This document shows positions 6,377-12,801 of a DNA stretch of 13,548 nt, piece by piece. Origin of the DNA: Peptoniphilaceae bacterium. GTDB lineage: Bacteria > Bacillota > Clostridia > Tissierellales > Peptoniphilaceae. Location of the stretch: the NCBI GenBank assembly GCA_030152565.1, contig JASLJE010000033.1, positions 1 through 13,548 of the forward strand, in the 5' to 3' direction. The first letter of the stretch is position 1, and the number at the start of each line of letters is the position of its first letter. Under the pieces are notes generated by a model that saw nothing but the letters and a program-made list of their open reading frames with translations, did no database searches and was not told the origin of the DNA. Both the position numbers and the translations under genes were made by a program.

Positions 6377-8149
6377 ATGAAAAGAAGTATTAAATTAATG
6401 TCTATTTTAATGGCCTTAGTAATGGTACTTTCAGCATGTGGTGGCAAGACAGAAGATGCTAACGGCGTGACTGGTACATACGAAGGTAAAGCAAAAGGAC
6501 ATAATGGAGATTTAGTTCTTGATGTTGAATTCAAGGATAGTAAGATTGAAAAGATCACTGTTAAATCAAGTGAAGAATCAGAAGGTATAGGCGATAAGGC
6601 TATAGAAAAATTAACTGAAGAAGTTATTTCAAATAACACTGTTGATGTTGACACTGTAGCTACAGCGACTGTAACTTCAAATGCTTTCTTAGAAGCTGTA
6701 AAGGATGCAATAACTAAGGCTGGACTTAAGGTTGAAGATTTTGCAAAGGCTGCAGACAAGGAAGAAGATAAAGAAGATGATAAGACAGGTGAAACTAAAG
6801 AAATAGAAAAAGACGTTGTTGTAGTTGGTGCTGGTGGAGCTGGACTTGTTTCCGCAATAAAGGCTAAAGAAGAAGGCGCTGACGTAATCGTTTTAGAAAA
6901 AATGCCTGTAGTTGGTGGTAACACTTTAATTTCAGGAGCTGAATATGCTGCACCAGGTAACTGGTTACAAGAAAAAGAAGGCATAGAAGACAGCAAGGAA
7001 GAATTTGCAAAAGACGTTGAAAAAGCTGGTGGAGATAAGGATCTTATCAAGGTATTAGCTGACAATGCTTTAGCAGGTGCTGAATGGTTAAGAGATGAAG
7101 CTAATGTTGAATGGACTGACGAGTTAATGTTCTTCGGTGGTCACTCAGTAAAAAGATCATTAATTCCAAAGGGACAATCAGGTAATGAATTAATTTCTAA
7201 ATTAAGCAAAAAAGCTGAAGACTTAGGAATTGAAGTATTAACTGAAACAGAAGCTTACGAATTACTAGCTAAAGACGGTACAGTAACTGGTCTTAAGGCA
7301 AAAACTAAAGATGGTGAATTAGTAGTAAATGCTAAATCAGTTATCTTAACTTCAGGTGGTTTCGGTGCTAATGCTGAAATGTGCTACGAATACGACAAGG
7401 AAGTTGATGATAAGATTCATTCAACTAACTCAGTTGGAGCAACTGGAGACGGTATCAAGATGGCAGAAGCTGTAGGAGCAGATACTGTTGGAATGGAACA
7501 CATTCAATTATATCCAGTATGTGACGTTGAAACAGGTAGATTATTATACACTGGAGATACAAGATTAGCAGCTGGTGCTTTATTAGTTAATAAAGAAGGT
7601 AAGAGATTCGTAGAAGAATTAGATACAAGAAGAGCTATTTCAATGGCTATCAAGGCTCAAACTGATTCAGTTGCTTACCAAATATGGGATGAAAAATCAG
7701 CTGTAGAATCAGGAATGATGGATCACGAAAATGAAGCTAAAGACTTAATGGATAGAGGCCTAATGGTTAAGGCTGACACTATTGAAGAAGCAGCTAAACA
7801 TTTTGGTATTGATGAAAAAGCTTTAGTGGAAACAGTTAACCACTTTAATGAAATGTCAGAAGCTGGAGAAGATAAAGACTTTAACCTAAGAAGATTAGGA
7901 TTTACAGTTGATAAGGCTCCATTCTACATTATCAAGGCATCACCAGCAGTTCACCATACAATGGGTGGAGTTAAGATAGATACAGATGCTAGAGTAATAG
8001 ATACTGAAGGCAATGTAATCAAGGGATTATATGCAGCAGGAGAAGTTACTGGTGGTATCCACGGTGAAAACAGATTAGGTTCTGTAGCAATCGCTGATAT
8101 TACAGTATTTGGTTTAATCGCTGGAGAAAATGCAGCAGCAGGAAAATAA
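6377..8149 (+). CDS. secreted lipoprotein FMN/FAD reductase, urocanate reductase-like flavocytochrome c family
   Basis: The 590-residue protein has a lipoprotein signal (LSAC, Cys21). An FMN_bind-type domain follows (about 31-112), then an acidic Lys/Glu/Asp linker (about 124-146), then a flavocytochrome c/FAD_binding_2 domain with dinucleotide motif GAGGAG (151-156), GGNT (180-183) and C-terminal GGIHGENRLG. It would act outside the membrane as a terminal reductase of an unsaturated acid, fed with electrons through the FMN domain. Active-site candidates are Tyr379 and Asp394, Arg418, His526 (HHTMGG) and Arg566. Tyr replaces the fumarate reductase His of the HPT motif. As I recall, Shewanella urocanate reductase has Tyr373, Asp388, Arg411, His520 and Arg560, with almost the same spacing. 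The FMN acceptor motif is atypical (DTVATAT, Thr98). Flanking terminators make it a single-gene unit. Urocanate, fumarate or another enoate cannot be distinguished with certainty. Confidence 0.85.
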   Translation: MKRSIKLMSILMALVMVLSACGGKTEDANGVTGTYEGKAKGHNGDLVLDVEFKDSKIEKITVKSSEESEGIGDKAIEKLTEEVISNNTVDVDTVATATVTSNAFLEAVKDAITKAGLKVEDFAKAADKEEDKEDDKTGETKEIEKDVVVVGAGGAGLVSAIKAKEEGADVIVLEKMPVVGGNTLISGAEYAAPGNWLQEKEGIEDSKEEFAKDVEKAGGDKDLIKVLADNALAGAEWLRDEANVEWTDELMFFGGHSVKRSLIPKGQSGNELISKLSKKAEDLGIEVLTETEAYELLAKDGTVTGLKAKTKDGELVVNAKSVILTSGGFGANAEMCYEYDKEVDDKIHSTNSVGATGDGIKMAEAVGADTVGMEHIQLYPVCDVETGRLLYTGDTRLAAGALLVNKEGKRFVEELDTRRAISMAIKAQTDSVAYQIWDEKSAVESGMMDHENEAKDLMDRGLMVKADTIEEAAKHFGIDEKALVETVNHFNEMSEAGEDKDFNLRRLGFTVDKAPFYIIKASPAVHHTMGGVKIDTDARVIDTEGNVIKGLYAAGEVTGGIHGENRLGSVAIADITVFGLIAGENAAAGK

Positions 8150-8160
8150 TGAATATTAAG

Positions 8161-8190
8161 GAAGGTAGTCATTGACTATCTTCTTTTTTT
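8161..8190 (+). terminator. strong intrinsic terminator of the reductase gene
   Basis: GAAGGTAGTC (8161-8170) pairs with GACTATCTTC (8174-8183) with one G-U pair and an ATT loop, followed by seven T (8184-8190). The loop and 3' arm double as the -35 region of the next promoter. Confidence 0.87.
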
Positions 8191-8200
8191 ATGTTATAAT
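8172..8200 (+). promoter_or_regulatory. sigma-A promoter embedded in the terminator, for the small unknown gene
   Basis: TTGACT (8172-8177) and a perfect TATAAT (8195-8200) are separated by 17 bp. The -35 sits in the loop and 3' arm of the reductase terminator, and the spacer is the T tract. The start point would be near 8207, leaving a leader of about 60 nt that contains GGAGGTG (8256-8262) before the ATG at 8268. Confidence 0.7.
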
Positions 8201-8267
8201 CAAACATTTTTGGGTATATATATAATACAAAGATAATAGATATGTAAAAGATTATGGAGGTGCTATT

Positions 8268-8675
8268 ATGACAGTATTATTTGATTCAAGAGAGATGATA
8301 AATACTATAGCGGATGATACATATCACACAGCTGAACCATTAGTAATTGTATGGAAGGAATGCTACCCAGTTGTAAAAGACAAAATAAGAGATATCTTTG
8401 AACAGGATGATTATCTAGCTTTATTTATTACTTCTGAAGATATATGGGGAAGAAAGGACTATGATTTTAGAATAGTTGATAAGGATAGTTTATTTGACTA
8501 TATAGTTGAAGACCTGACAGCCCTAAAAATAGTAAAGAGTGATAGTGGAGACATAAAGCTATATATAGAAACCCAATTAAAGTTATATAGAATAATAGTT
8601 AGGGCGGTTGATGAAACTGAATTAACCAGCGAAGAAAAACTTGATATTCTAAAGAGAGGAGATTATGTTGCATAG
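8268..8675 (+). CDS. hypothetical protein of 135 residues, no family recognised
   Basis: The gene is credible because it has a promoter with near-consensus hexamers, a GGAGGTG ribosome-binding site at 8256-8262 and its own strong terminator. The protein is soluble, without signal peptide or membrane segment, and acidic overall. It has alternating hydrophobic strands and helices (for example LVIVWKECYPVVKDKI, then DYLALFIT, and LKLYRIIVRAV). A Trp, two Tyr and one Cys cluster in the N-terminal third. No zinc motif, nucleotide-binding loop or DNA-binding helix-turn-helix is evident. The monocistronic layout between a reductase and an importer gives no functional clue. I do not recognise it, and I assign no function. 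Confidence 0.75.
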   Translation: MTVLFDSREMINTIADDTYHTAEPLVIVWKECYPVVKDKIRDIFEQDDYLALFITSEDIWGRKDYDFRIVDKDSLFDYIVEDLTALKIVKSDSGDIKLYIETQLKLYRIIVRAVDETELTSEEKLDILKRGDYVA

Positions 8676-8685
8676 TTCATTGTAG

Positions 8686-8725
8686 ATCCCTTACTAATAA
8701 AGATATTAGTAGGGGATATTTTTTT
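8686..8725 (+). terminator. strong intrinsic terminator after the small unknown gene
   Basis: A 14-bp stem, 8686-8699 with 8704-8717, has one G-U pair and an AAGA loop, and is followed by ATTTTTTTG. It is one of the longest stems in the window. Confidence 0.88.
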
Positions 8726-8800
8726 GTTTAAATAAACCTTACTTTATTTTTTTCAACTATTCTTTTTTTTTCTAGTATATCTTAGACCTTAATTTATAGA

Positions 8801-8806
8801 TATAAT
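8801..8806 (+). promoter_or_regulatory. -10 element of the importer operon, -35 not clear
   Basis: TATAAT (8801-8806) stands 32 bp before the binding-protein start. The 17-bp position upstream holds TATCTT, a poor -35, and there is no TG extension. Such a promoter would be expected to need an activator, which fits a regulated importer. AGGAGGG (8824-8830) is the ribosome-binding site. Confidence 0.45.
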
Positions 8807-8838
8807 AAAAGTGAAAACAATATAGGAGGGTATCATAA

Positions 8839-9921
8839 ATGAAACAAAAGAAAACGTTATCAAAATTAATGGCCTTGCTTTTAGTGCTAACCTTAGTACT
8901 AACAGCTTGTGGATCATCAGGTAAACCAGAAGCTGAAAAGCCAGAAGAAAATAAAGAAGATGGAGAAAAGACAGGGGATTCCAATGAATTAACTGTTTAT
9001 ACAGCTAGAAGTGAAAGCTTAAACAATGCAGTAATACCTAATTTTGAAAAAGACACCGGTATTAAGGTGAATGTTATTACAGCTGGAACAGGAGAATTAG
9101 TTAAAAGGGTTGAATCAGAAAAGAATAACCCTATGGGAGACATCCTATGGGCAGCTGACGAAACCATGTTATCACAAAAGACTGACTTATTTATGGAATA
9201 TGTATCTCCAGAAGATGAACATATGATGGAAGGATTTAAGAACAAGACAGGATTCTTTTCACCAGCCTTTGCTGACCCAACAGTATTTATAGTAAATAAA
9301 GACTTAATTGGCGATATAAAGATGGAAGGATTTGCTGATTTATTAAATCCAGAACTAAAGGGTAAGATAGCCTTTGGTGACCCAGCAAACTCATCATCAG
9401 CCTTCCAATCACTATCAGCAATTTTATTTGCTATGGGAGATGGAGACCCTATGGCTGACAAGGCTTGGGACTTTGTTGATGAATTCTTAAAGAACTTAGA
9501 TGGTAAAATGATGAGCTCATCAGGACAATTACATAAGTCTGTAGCTGATGGAGAATATCCAGTAGGCCTTACTTGGGAAGATCCTGTAGTTAACTATATT
9601 AAGAATGGCGCACCAGTAGACGTAGTATTCCCTAAGGAAGGAGCAATTTTCCCAGGAGAATCAGTACAAATAATCAAGGGTGCTAACAATGAAGAAAATG
9701 CTAAAAAATTCGTAGACTATATGTTATCTGAAAAGATTCAAAACCTAGTTGGTTCTGAACTTACTGTAAGACCTCTTAGAGATGGAGCAACTCTTGCAGA
9801 CTATATGGTACCTAATGCTGATATAAAATTAGTAGATAACTATGACGAAGGATGGGTAGCTGAAAACAAGGATAAGATAGTAGAAAAATTCAATGAGCAT
9901 TTAGAAAACTCAATGGACTAA
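8839..9921 (+). CDS. ABC transporter substrate-binding lipoprotein (FbpA/AfuA-like, family 1)
   Basis: The 360-residue protein has a lipoprotein signal (LTAC, Cys24), an acidic linker (about 30-50) and a periplasmic-binding-protein fold of the iron(III)/phosphosugar/2-aminoethylphosphonate group. It starts with ELTVYTARSESL, which matches the family opening strand. Motifs further on include ADPTVFIVNK, AFGDPANSSSAFQS, GLTWEDPVVNYIKNGAPVDVVFP and a C-terminal NEENAKKFVDYML. The protein captures solute outside the membrane and hands it to the fused permease. The consecutive Tyr pair that typically binds ferric iron in FbpA/FutA proteins is not seen. Some AfuA homologues bind hexose phosphates, so a phosphorylated ligand is plausible. 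It heads the operon of the following ATPase and permease, with a terminator-like hairpin immediately after it. Confidence 0.88.
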   Translation: MKQKKTLSKLMALLLVLTLVLTACGSSGKPEAEKPEENKEDGEKTGDSNELTVYTARSESLNNAVIPNFEKDTGIKVNVITAGTGELVKRVESEKNNPMGDILWAADETMLSQKTDLFMEYVSPEDEHMMEGFKNKTGFFSPAFADPTVFIVNKDLIGDIKMEGFADLLNPELKGKIAFGDPANSSSAFQSLSAILFAMGDGDPMADKAWDFVDEFLKNLDGKMMSSSGQLHKSVADGEYPVGLTWEDPVVNYIKNGAPVDVVFPKEGAIFPGESVQIIKGANNEENAKKFVDYMLSEKIQNLVGSELTVRPLRDGATLADYMVPNADIKLVDNYDEGWVAENKDKIVEKFNEHLENSMD

Positions 9922-9934
9922 AATACAATAAGAT

Positions 9935-9962
9935 AAGGTAGCTGAGGCTACCTTTTGTTTTT
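9935..9962 (+). terminator. partial terminator between binding-protein and ATPase genes
   Basis: AAGGTAGC (9935-9942) pairs perfectly with GCTACCTT (9947-9954) across a TGAG loop, followed by TTTTGTTTTTC. The stem is 8 bp and the tail is interrupted by a G. It lies within the operon and would let only part of the transcripts continue, favouring excess binding protein over the transporter core. Confidence 0.72.
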
Positions 9963-9976
9963 CTAAGGAGGATAGT

Positions 9977-11080
9977 ATGAGTGTAAATATAAGTGTTGAC
10001 AATGTAATTAAAAGATATGGTGATAAGACCATTATAGATGGTTTATCTCTGGAGATTAAAGAAGGGGAGTTCTTTACCCTATTAGGTCCTTCAGGTTGTG
10101 GTAAGACCACCCTACTTAGGATGATTATAGGATTTAACTCTATAGAGGGAGGAGAAATTAGAATTGATGGATCCAGAATAAATGAAGTTCCTGTAAATAA
10201 GAGAAATATGGGTATGGTCTTTCAAAACTATGCAATTTTCCCCCATATGAATGTAAGAGACAATGTAGCCTTTGGATTAAAAAACAAGAAGTTACCTAAG
10301 GCAGAGATAGATAAAAAGGTCGATGACATTTTAAAAGTAGTAAAGATAGAGCAATATAAGGACAGGATGCCAGACCAATTATCTGGTGGACAACAACAAA
10401 GGGTTGCCTTGGCCAGAGCCATAGTTATCCATCCTAGAGTACTATTAATGGATGAGCCCCTATCAAACCTGGATGCTAAACTAAGAGTTGAGATGAGAAA
10501 TGCCATAAAAACCATCCAGCAAGATATAGGAATAACAACAGTTTATGTAACCCATGACCAGGAAGAAGCCCTAGCTGTATCAGATAGAATAGCTGTTATG
10601 AATGAAGGTATTATTCAACAGGTAGGAAGCCCTAGACAAATTTATGAAAGACCTGCAAATGTTTTTGTATCAAACTTTATAGGTACTTCAAATACCTTAG
10701 AAGCCAAGTTAATCCTTAGAGATGGATCCTATTACATAAGTTTCTTTGACCAATATGAAGAAAAATTAGACAGCCTGGTAAAAGGCTTGGAAGATCAAAA
10801 GGTTCATGTCTCTATTAGACCTAATGAATTTATCATAGATAAGGACAAGGGTATAGAGGGAGAAATAAAAAGCAGTATGTTCCTAGGTATGAATACCCAC
10901 TACTTTGTAGAAATTGCAGGCGAAAGACAGGTAGAGGTAATTGAGGATTCAGAAAATAATGAAATCAAGGCCAATGGAACTAAGATAAGACTTAGGGTTA
11001 AGGCCAATAAGATAAATGTATTTGACTATGATAGTCAAGAGACAATAATAGATCTAGGTGATAAGTATGAAGACAAATAA
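9977..11080 (+). CDS. ABC transporter ATP-binding protein (FbpC/PotA-like, with TOBE domain)
   Basis: The 367-residue ATPase of the import class has Walker A GPSGCGKTT (37-45), A-loop Tyr14, Q-loop Gln83, signature LSGGQ (135-139), Walker B VLLMDEP (Asp159/Glu160), D-loop SNLD (163-166) and switch His193 in THDQEEAL. The THDQEEA form marks the PotA/FbpC/MalK lineage. The last about 130 residues form a TOBE-like regulatory domain containing the segment SIRPNEF. It powers the permease on the inner face of the membrane. AAGGAGGA ahead of the ATG supports the start. The downstream permease start lies inside this coding region, so translation is coupled. Ligand identity cannot be read from the ATPase. 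Confidence 0.92.
   Translation: MSVNISVDNVIKRYGDKTIIDGLSLEIKEGEFFTLLGPSGCGKTTLLRMIIGFNSIEGGEIRIDGSRINEVPVNKRNMGMVFQNYAIFPHMNVRDNVAFGLKNKKLPKAEIDKKVDDILKVVKIEQYKDRMPDQLSGGQQQRVALARAIVIHPRVLLMDEPLSNLDAKLRVEMRNAIKTIQQDIGITTVYVTHDQEEALAVSDRIAVMNEGIIQQVGSPRQIYERPANVFVSNFIGTSNTLEAKLILRDGSYYISFFDQYEEKLDSLVKGLEDQKVHVSIRPNEFIIDKDKGIEGEIKSSMFLGMNTHYFVEIAGERQVEVIEDSENNEIKANGTKIRLRVKANKINVFDYDSQETIIDLGDKYEDK
11056..11062 (+). promoter_or_regulatory. ribosome-binding site that decides the permease start
   Basis: AGGTGAT (11056-11062) lies 4 nt before the ATG at 11067 and overlaps the possible GTG start at 11058, which has no purine-rich site before it. The ATG is therefore the preferred start. Confidence 0.6.
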
Positions 11081-12731
11081 GAAGAGTAAACTTAATGTAT
11101 GGAATATTTTAACCCTTATTATTTTAGCAATTTTAGTATTTTTTATAGTTTATCCCCTAATTTTAGTCTTGAAAAAGAGTGTGATAAATCCTACAACAGG
11201 TGAGTTTACCATGTCCTACTTCCAAAAATTCTTCGGTAAAAAATTCTACTGGAGTACCTTGGTGAATTCCTTTAAGGTTACTATTATTAGTACCCTCTTG
11301 GCTGTTGCCATAGGATTACCTATAGCCTATGTTATGAGAAAGGTTAGGATAAAGGGAAATAAGCTTATAGAAATATTGATTATTATTTCTTATCTTTCAC
11401 CTCCCTTTATCGGAGCCTATGCCTGGATTCAACTTCTAGGTAGAAATGGAATTGTTACCAAGGGATTAAATACAGTTTTTGGTATTTCATCAAATGGGAT
11501 TTATGGATTTGGAGGTATAGTACTTGTCTTTACCCTACAATCTTTCCCTCTTATATATATCTATATATCAGGAGCCCTTAAGAACTTGGATAACTCATTA
11601 AATGAGGCTGCAGAAAGTTTAGGCTATACTTCAACTCAAAGGATCTTTAAGATAATAATTCCTTTAGTTATGCCTACAGTACTAGCTTCATCTCTACTAG
11701 TTTTCATGAGAGTAATAGCTGACTTTGGTACGCCAATGCTTATAGGTGAAGGTTATAAGACCATGCCAGTTCTAATCTACAACCAGTTTATGAGTGAGGT
11801 AGGTGGAGACGATGGATTTGCAGCAGCCCTATGTGTAATTATAATGTTTGTAACCATATTCCTATTTTTAATCCAAAGATTAATAGCCAATAGATATTCA
11901 TATTCTATGACTGCCCTAAAACCTATGACTCCAGAAGAGCCAAGAGGACTTAAGGGAGTATTAGCCCATGTATTTGTCTACTTTGTAGTCTTACTAGCTA
12001 TTCTACCTCAGGCAGTTGTAATATATACATCATTTTTGAAGAACAATGGAGGCCAGGTATTTACTAAGGGATTTTCCTTAGATAGCTATAGGGCAACTCT
12101 TCTAGCTAAAGATAATTCAGTTATAGGAAATACCTATAAATTAGGCTTGATAGCCATAGTGGGAATAGTAATACTTGGAATTTTAATTTCCTACCTAACA
12201 GTTAGAAAGAAAAATCACCTAACTTCACTTTTAGATACTATAACCATGTTTCCATTTATAATACCAGGATCTGTTCTAGGTATATCTTACTTATTTGCCT
12301 TTAGTGAAGATCCTATACTTTTAAGTGGTACTGCCTTTATTATGATAGCTTCCTTTATTATTAGGAGGATGCCTTATACTATTAGGTCTAGTACGGCCAT
12401 TATAGGCCAGATTAGTCCAAGTATAGAAGAGGCTGCTGTAAGTTTAGGTTCTACAGAGTTGGAGGCCTTTACCAGGGTGGTAATTCCAATGATGATGCCA
12501 GGAGTTCTGGCTGGAGCTATAATGAGTTGGGTTACAGTAATAAGTGAGCTAAGCTCATCAATAATTCTTTATACGAGTGAAACCCAAACCCTTACAGTAT
12601 CAATTTATACAGAGGTAATAAGGGGAAATTACGGCAATGCGGCGGCTTATTCAACAGTCTTAACAGCCACATCGGTCATATCCCTTCTAATATTTTTCAA
12701 GTTGACAGGAAGAAAAGAACTAAGTGTTTAG
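11067..12731 (+). CDS. ABC transporter permease, fused double domain (FbpB/AfuB-like)
   Basis: With the start at ATG 11067 the protein has 554 residues and overlaps the ATPase stop by 14 nt. The in-frame GTG at 11058 would add three residues and lacks a ribosome-binding site. It is a fusion of two BPD_transp_1 domains, with about twelve membrane segments. Each half carries a cytoplasmic coupling motif: EAAESLGYTSTQRIF near residue 183 and EEAAVSLGSTELEAFTRV near residue 457. This fused layout is normal for FbpB, AfuB and PhnU-like permeases. One polypeptide replaces the usual homo- or heterodimer. Ligand is unknown. It is the last gene before the terminator at 12730. Confidence 0.9.
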   Translation: MKTNKKSKLNVWNILTLIILAILVFFIVYPLILVLKKSVINPTTGEFTMSYFQKFFGKKFYWSTLVNSFKVTIISTLLAVAIGLPIAYVMRKVRIKGNKLIEILIIISYLSPPFIGAYAWIQLLGRNGIVTKGLNTVFGISSNGIYGFGGIVLVFTLQSFPLIYIYISGALKNLDNSLNEAAESLGYTSTQRIFKIIIPLVMPTVLASSLLVFMRVIADFGTPMLIGEGYKTMPVLIYNQFMSEVGGDDGFAAALCVIIMFVTIFLFLIQRLIANRYSYSMTALKPMTPEEPRGLKGVLAHVFVYFVVLLAILPQAVVIYTSFLKNNGGQVFTKGFSLDSYRATLLAKDNSVIGNTYKLGLIAIVGIVILGILISYLTVRKKNHLTSLLDTITMFPFIIPGSVLGISYLFAFSEDPILLSGTAFIMIASFIIRRMPYTIRSSTAIIGQISPSIEEAAVSLGSTELEAFTRVVIPMMMPGVLAGAIMSWVTVISELSSSIILYTSETQTLTVSIYTEVIRGNYGNAAAYSTVLTATSVISLLIFFKLTGRKELSV

Positions 12732-12755
12732 AGCAGGTTTTCTGCTCTTTTCATT
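12730..12755 (+). terminator. intrinsic terminator of the importer operon
   Basis: AGAGCAG (12730-12736) pairs perfectly with CTGCTCT (12742-12748) across a GTTTT loop, followed by TTTTCATTT. The 7-bp stem overlaps the permease stop codon and the T tail is interrupted by CA. It separates the importer from the sensor gene but may be leaky. Confidence 0.65.
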
Positions 12756-12783
12756 TGGAAAAATTAGGGGGATAAAGTATTAT
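12755..12783 (+). promoter_or_regulatory. possible sigma-A promoter of the sensor gene
   Basis: TTGGAA (12755-12760) and TATTAT (12778-12783) are separated by 17 bp. The start point would be near 12790, leaving only about 12 nt before the ATG at 12802, and GGAGG (12792-12796) falls in it. The unusually short leader makes this tentative. Confidence 0.4.
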
Positions 12784-12801
12784 TAATATGTGGAGGTTAC
12801 T

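Noticed and set aside
6346..7065. Long minus-strand open frame opposite the reductase gene
   Set aside because: It is a Ser/Thr/Pro-rich mirror of a well-supported plus-strand coding region, with no ribosome-binding site or family motif.
8997..9461. Minus-strand open frame inside the binding-protein gene
   Set aside because: It is antisense to a clear coding region and has no start signals.
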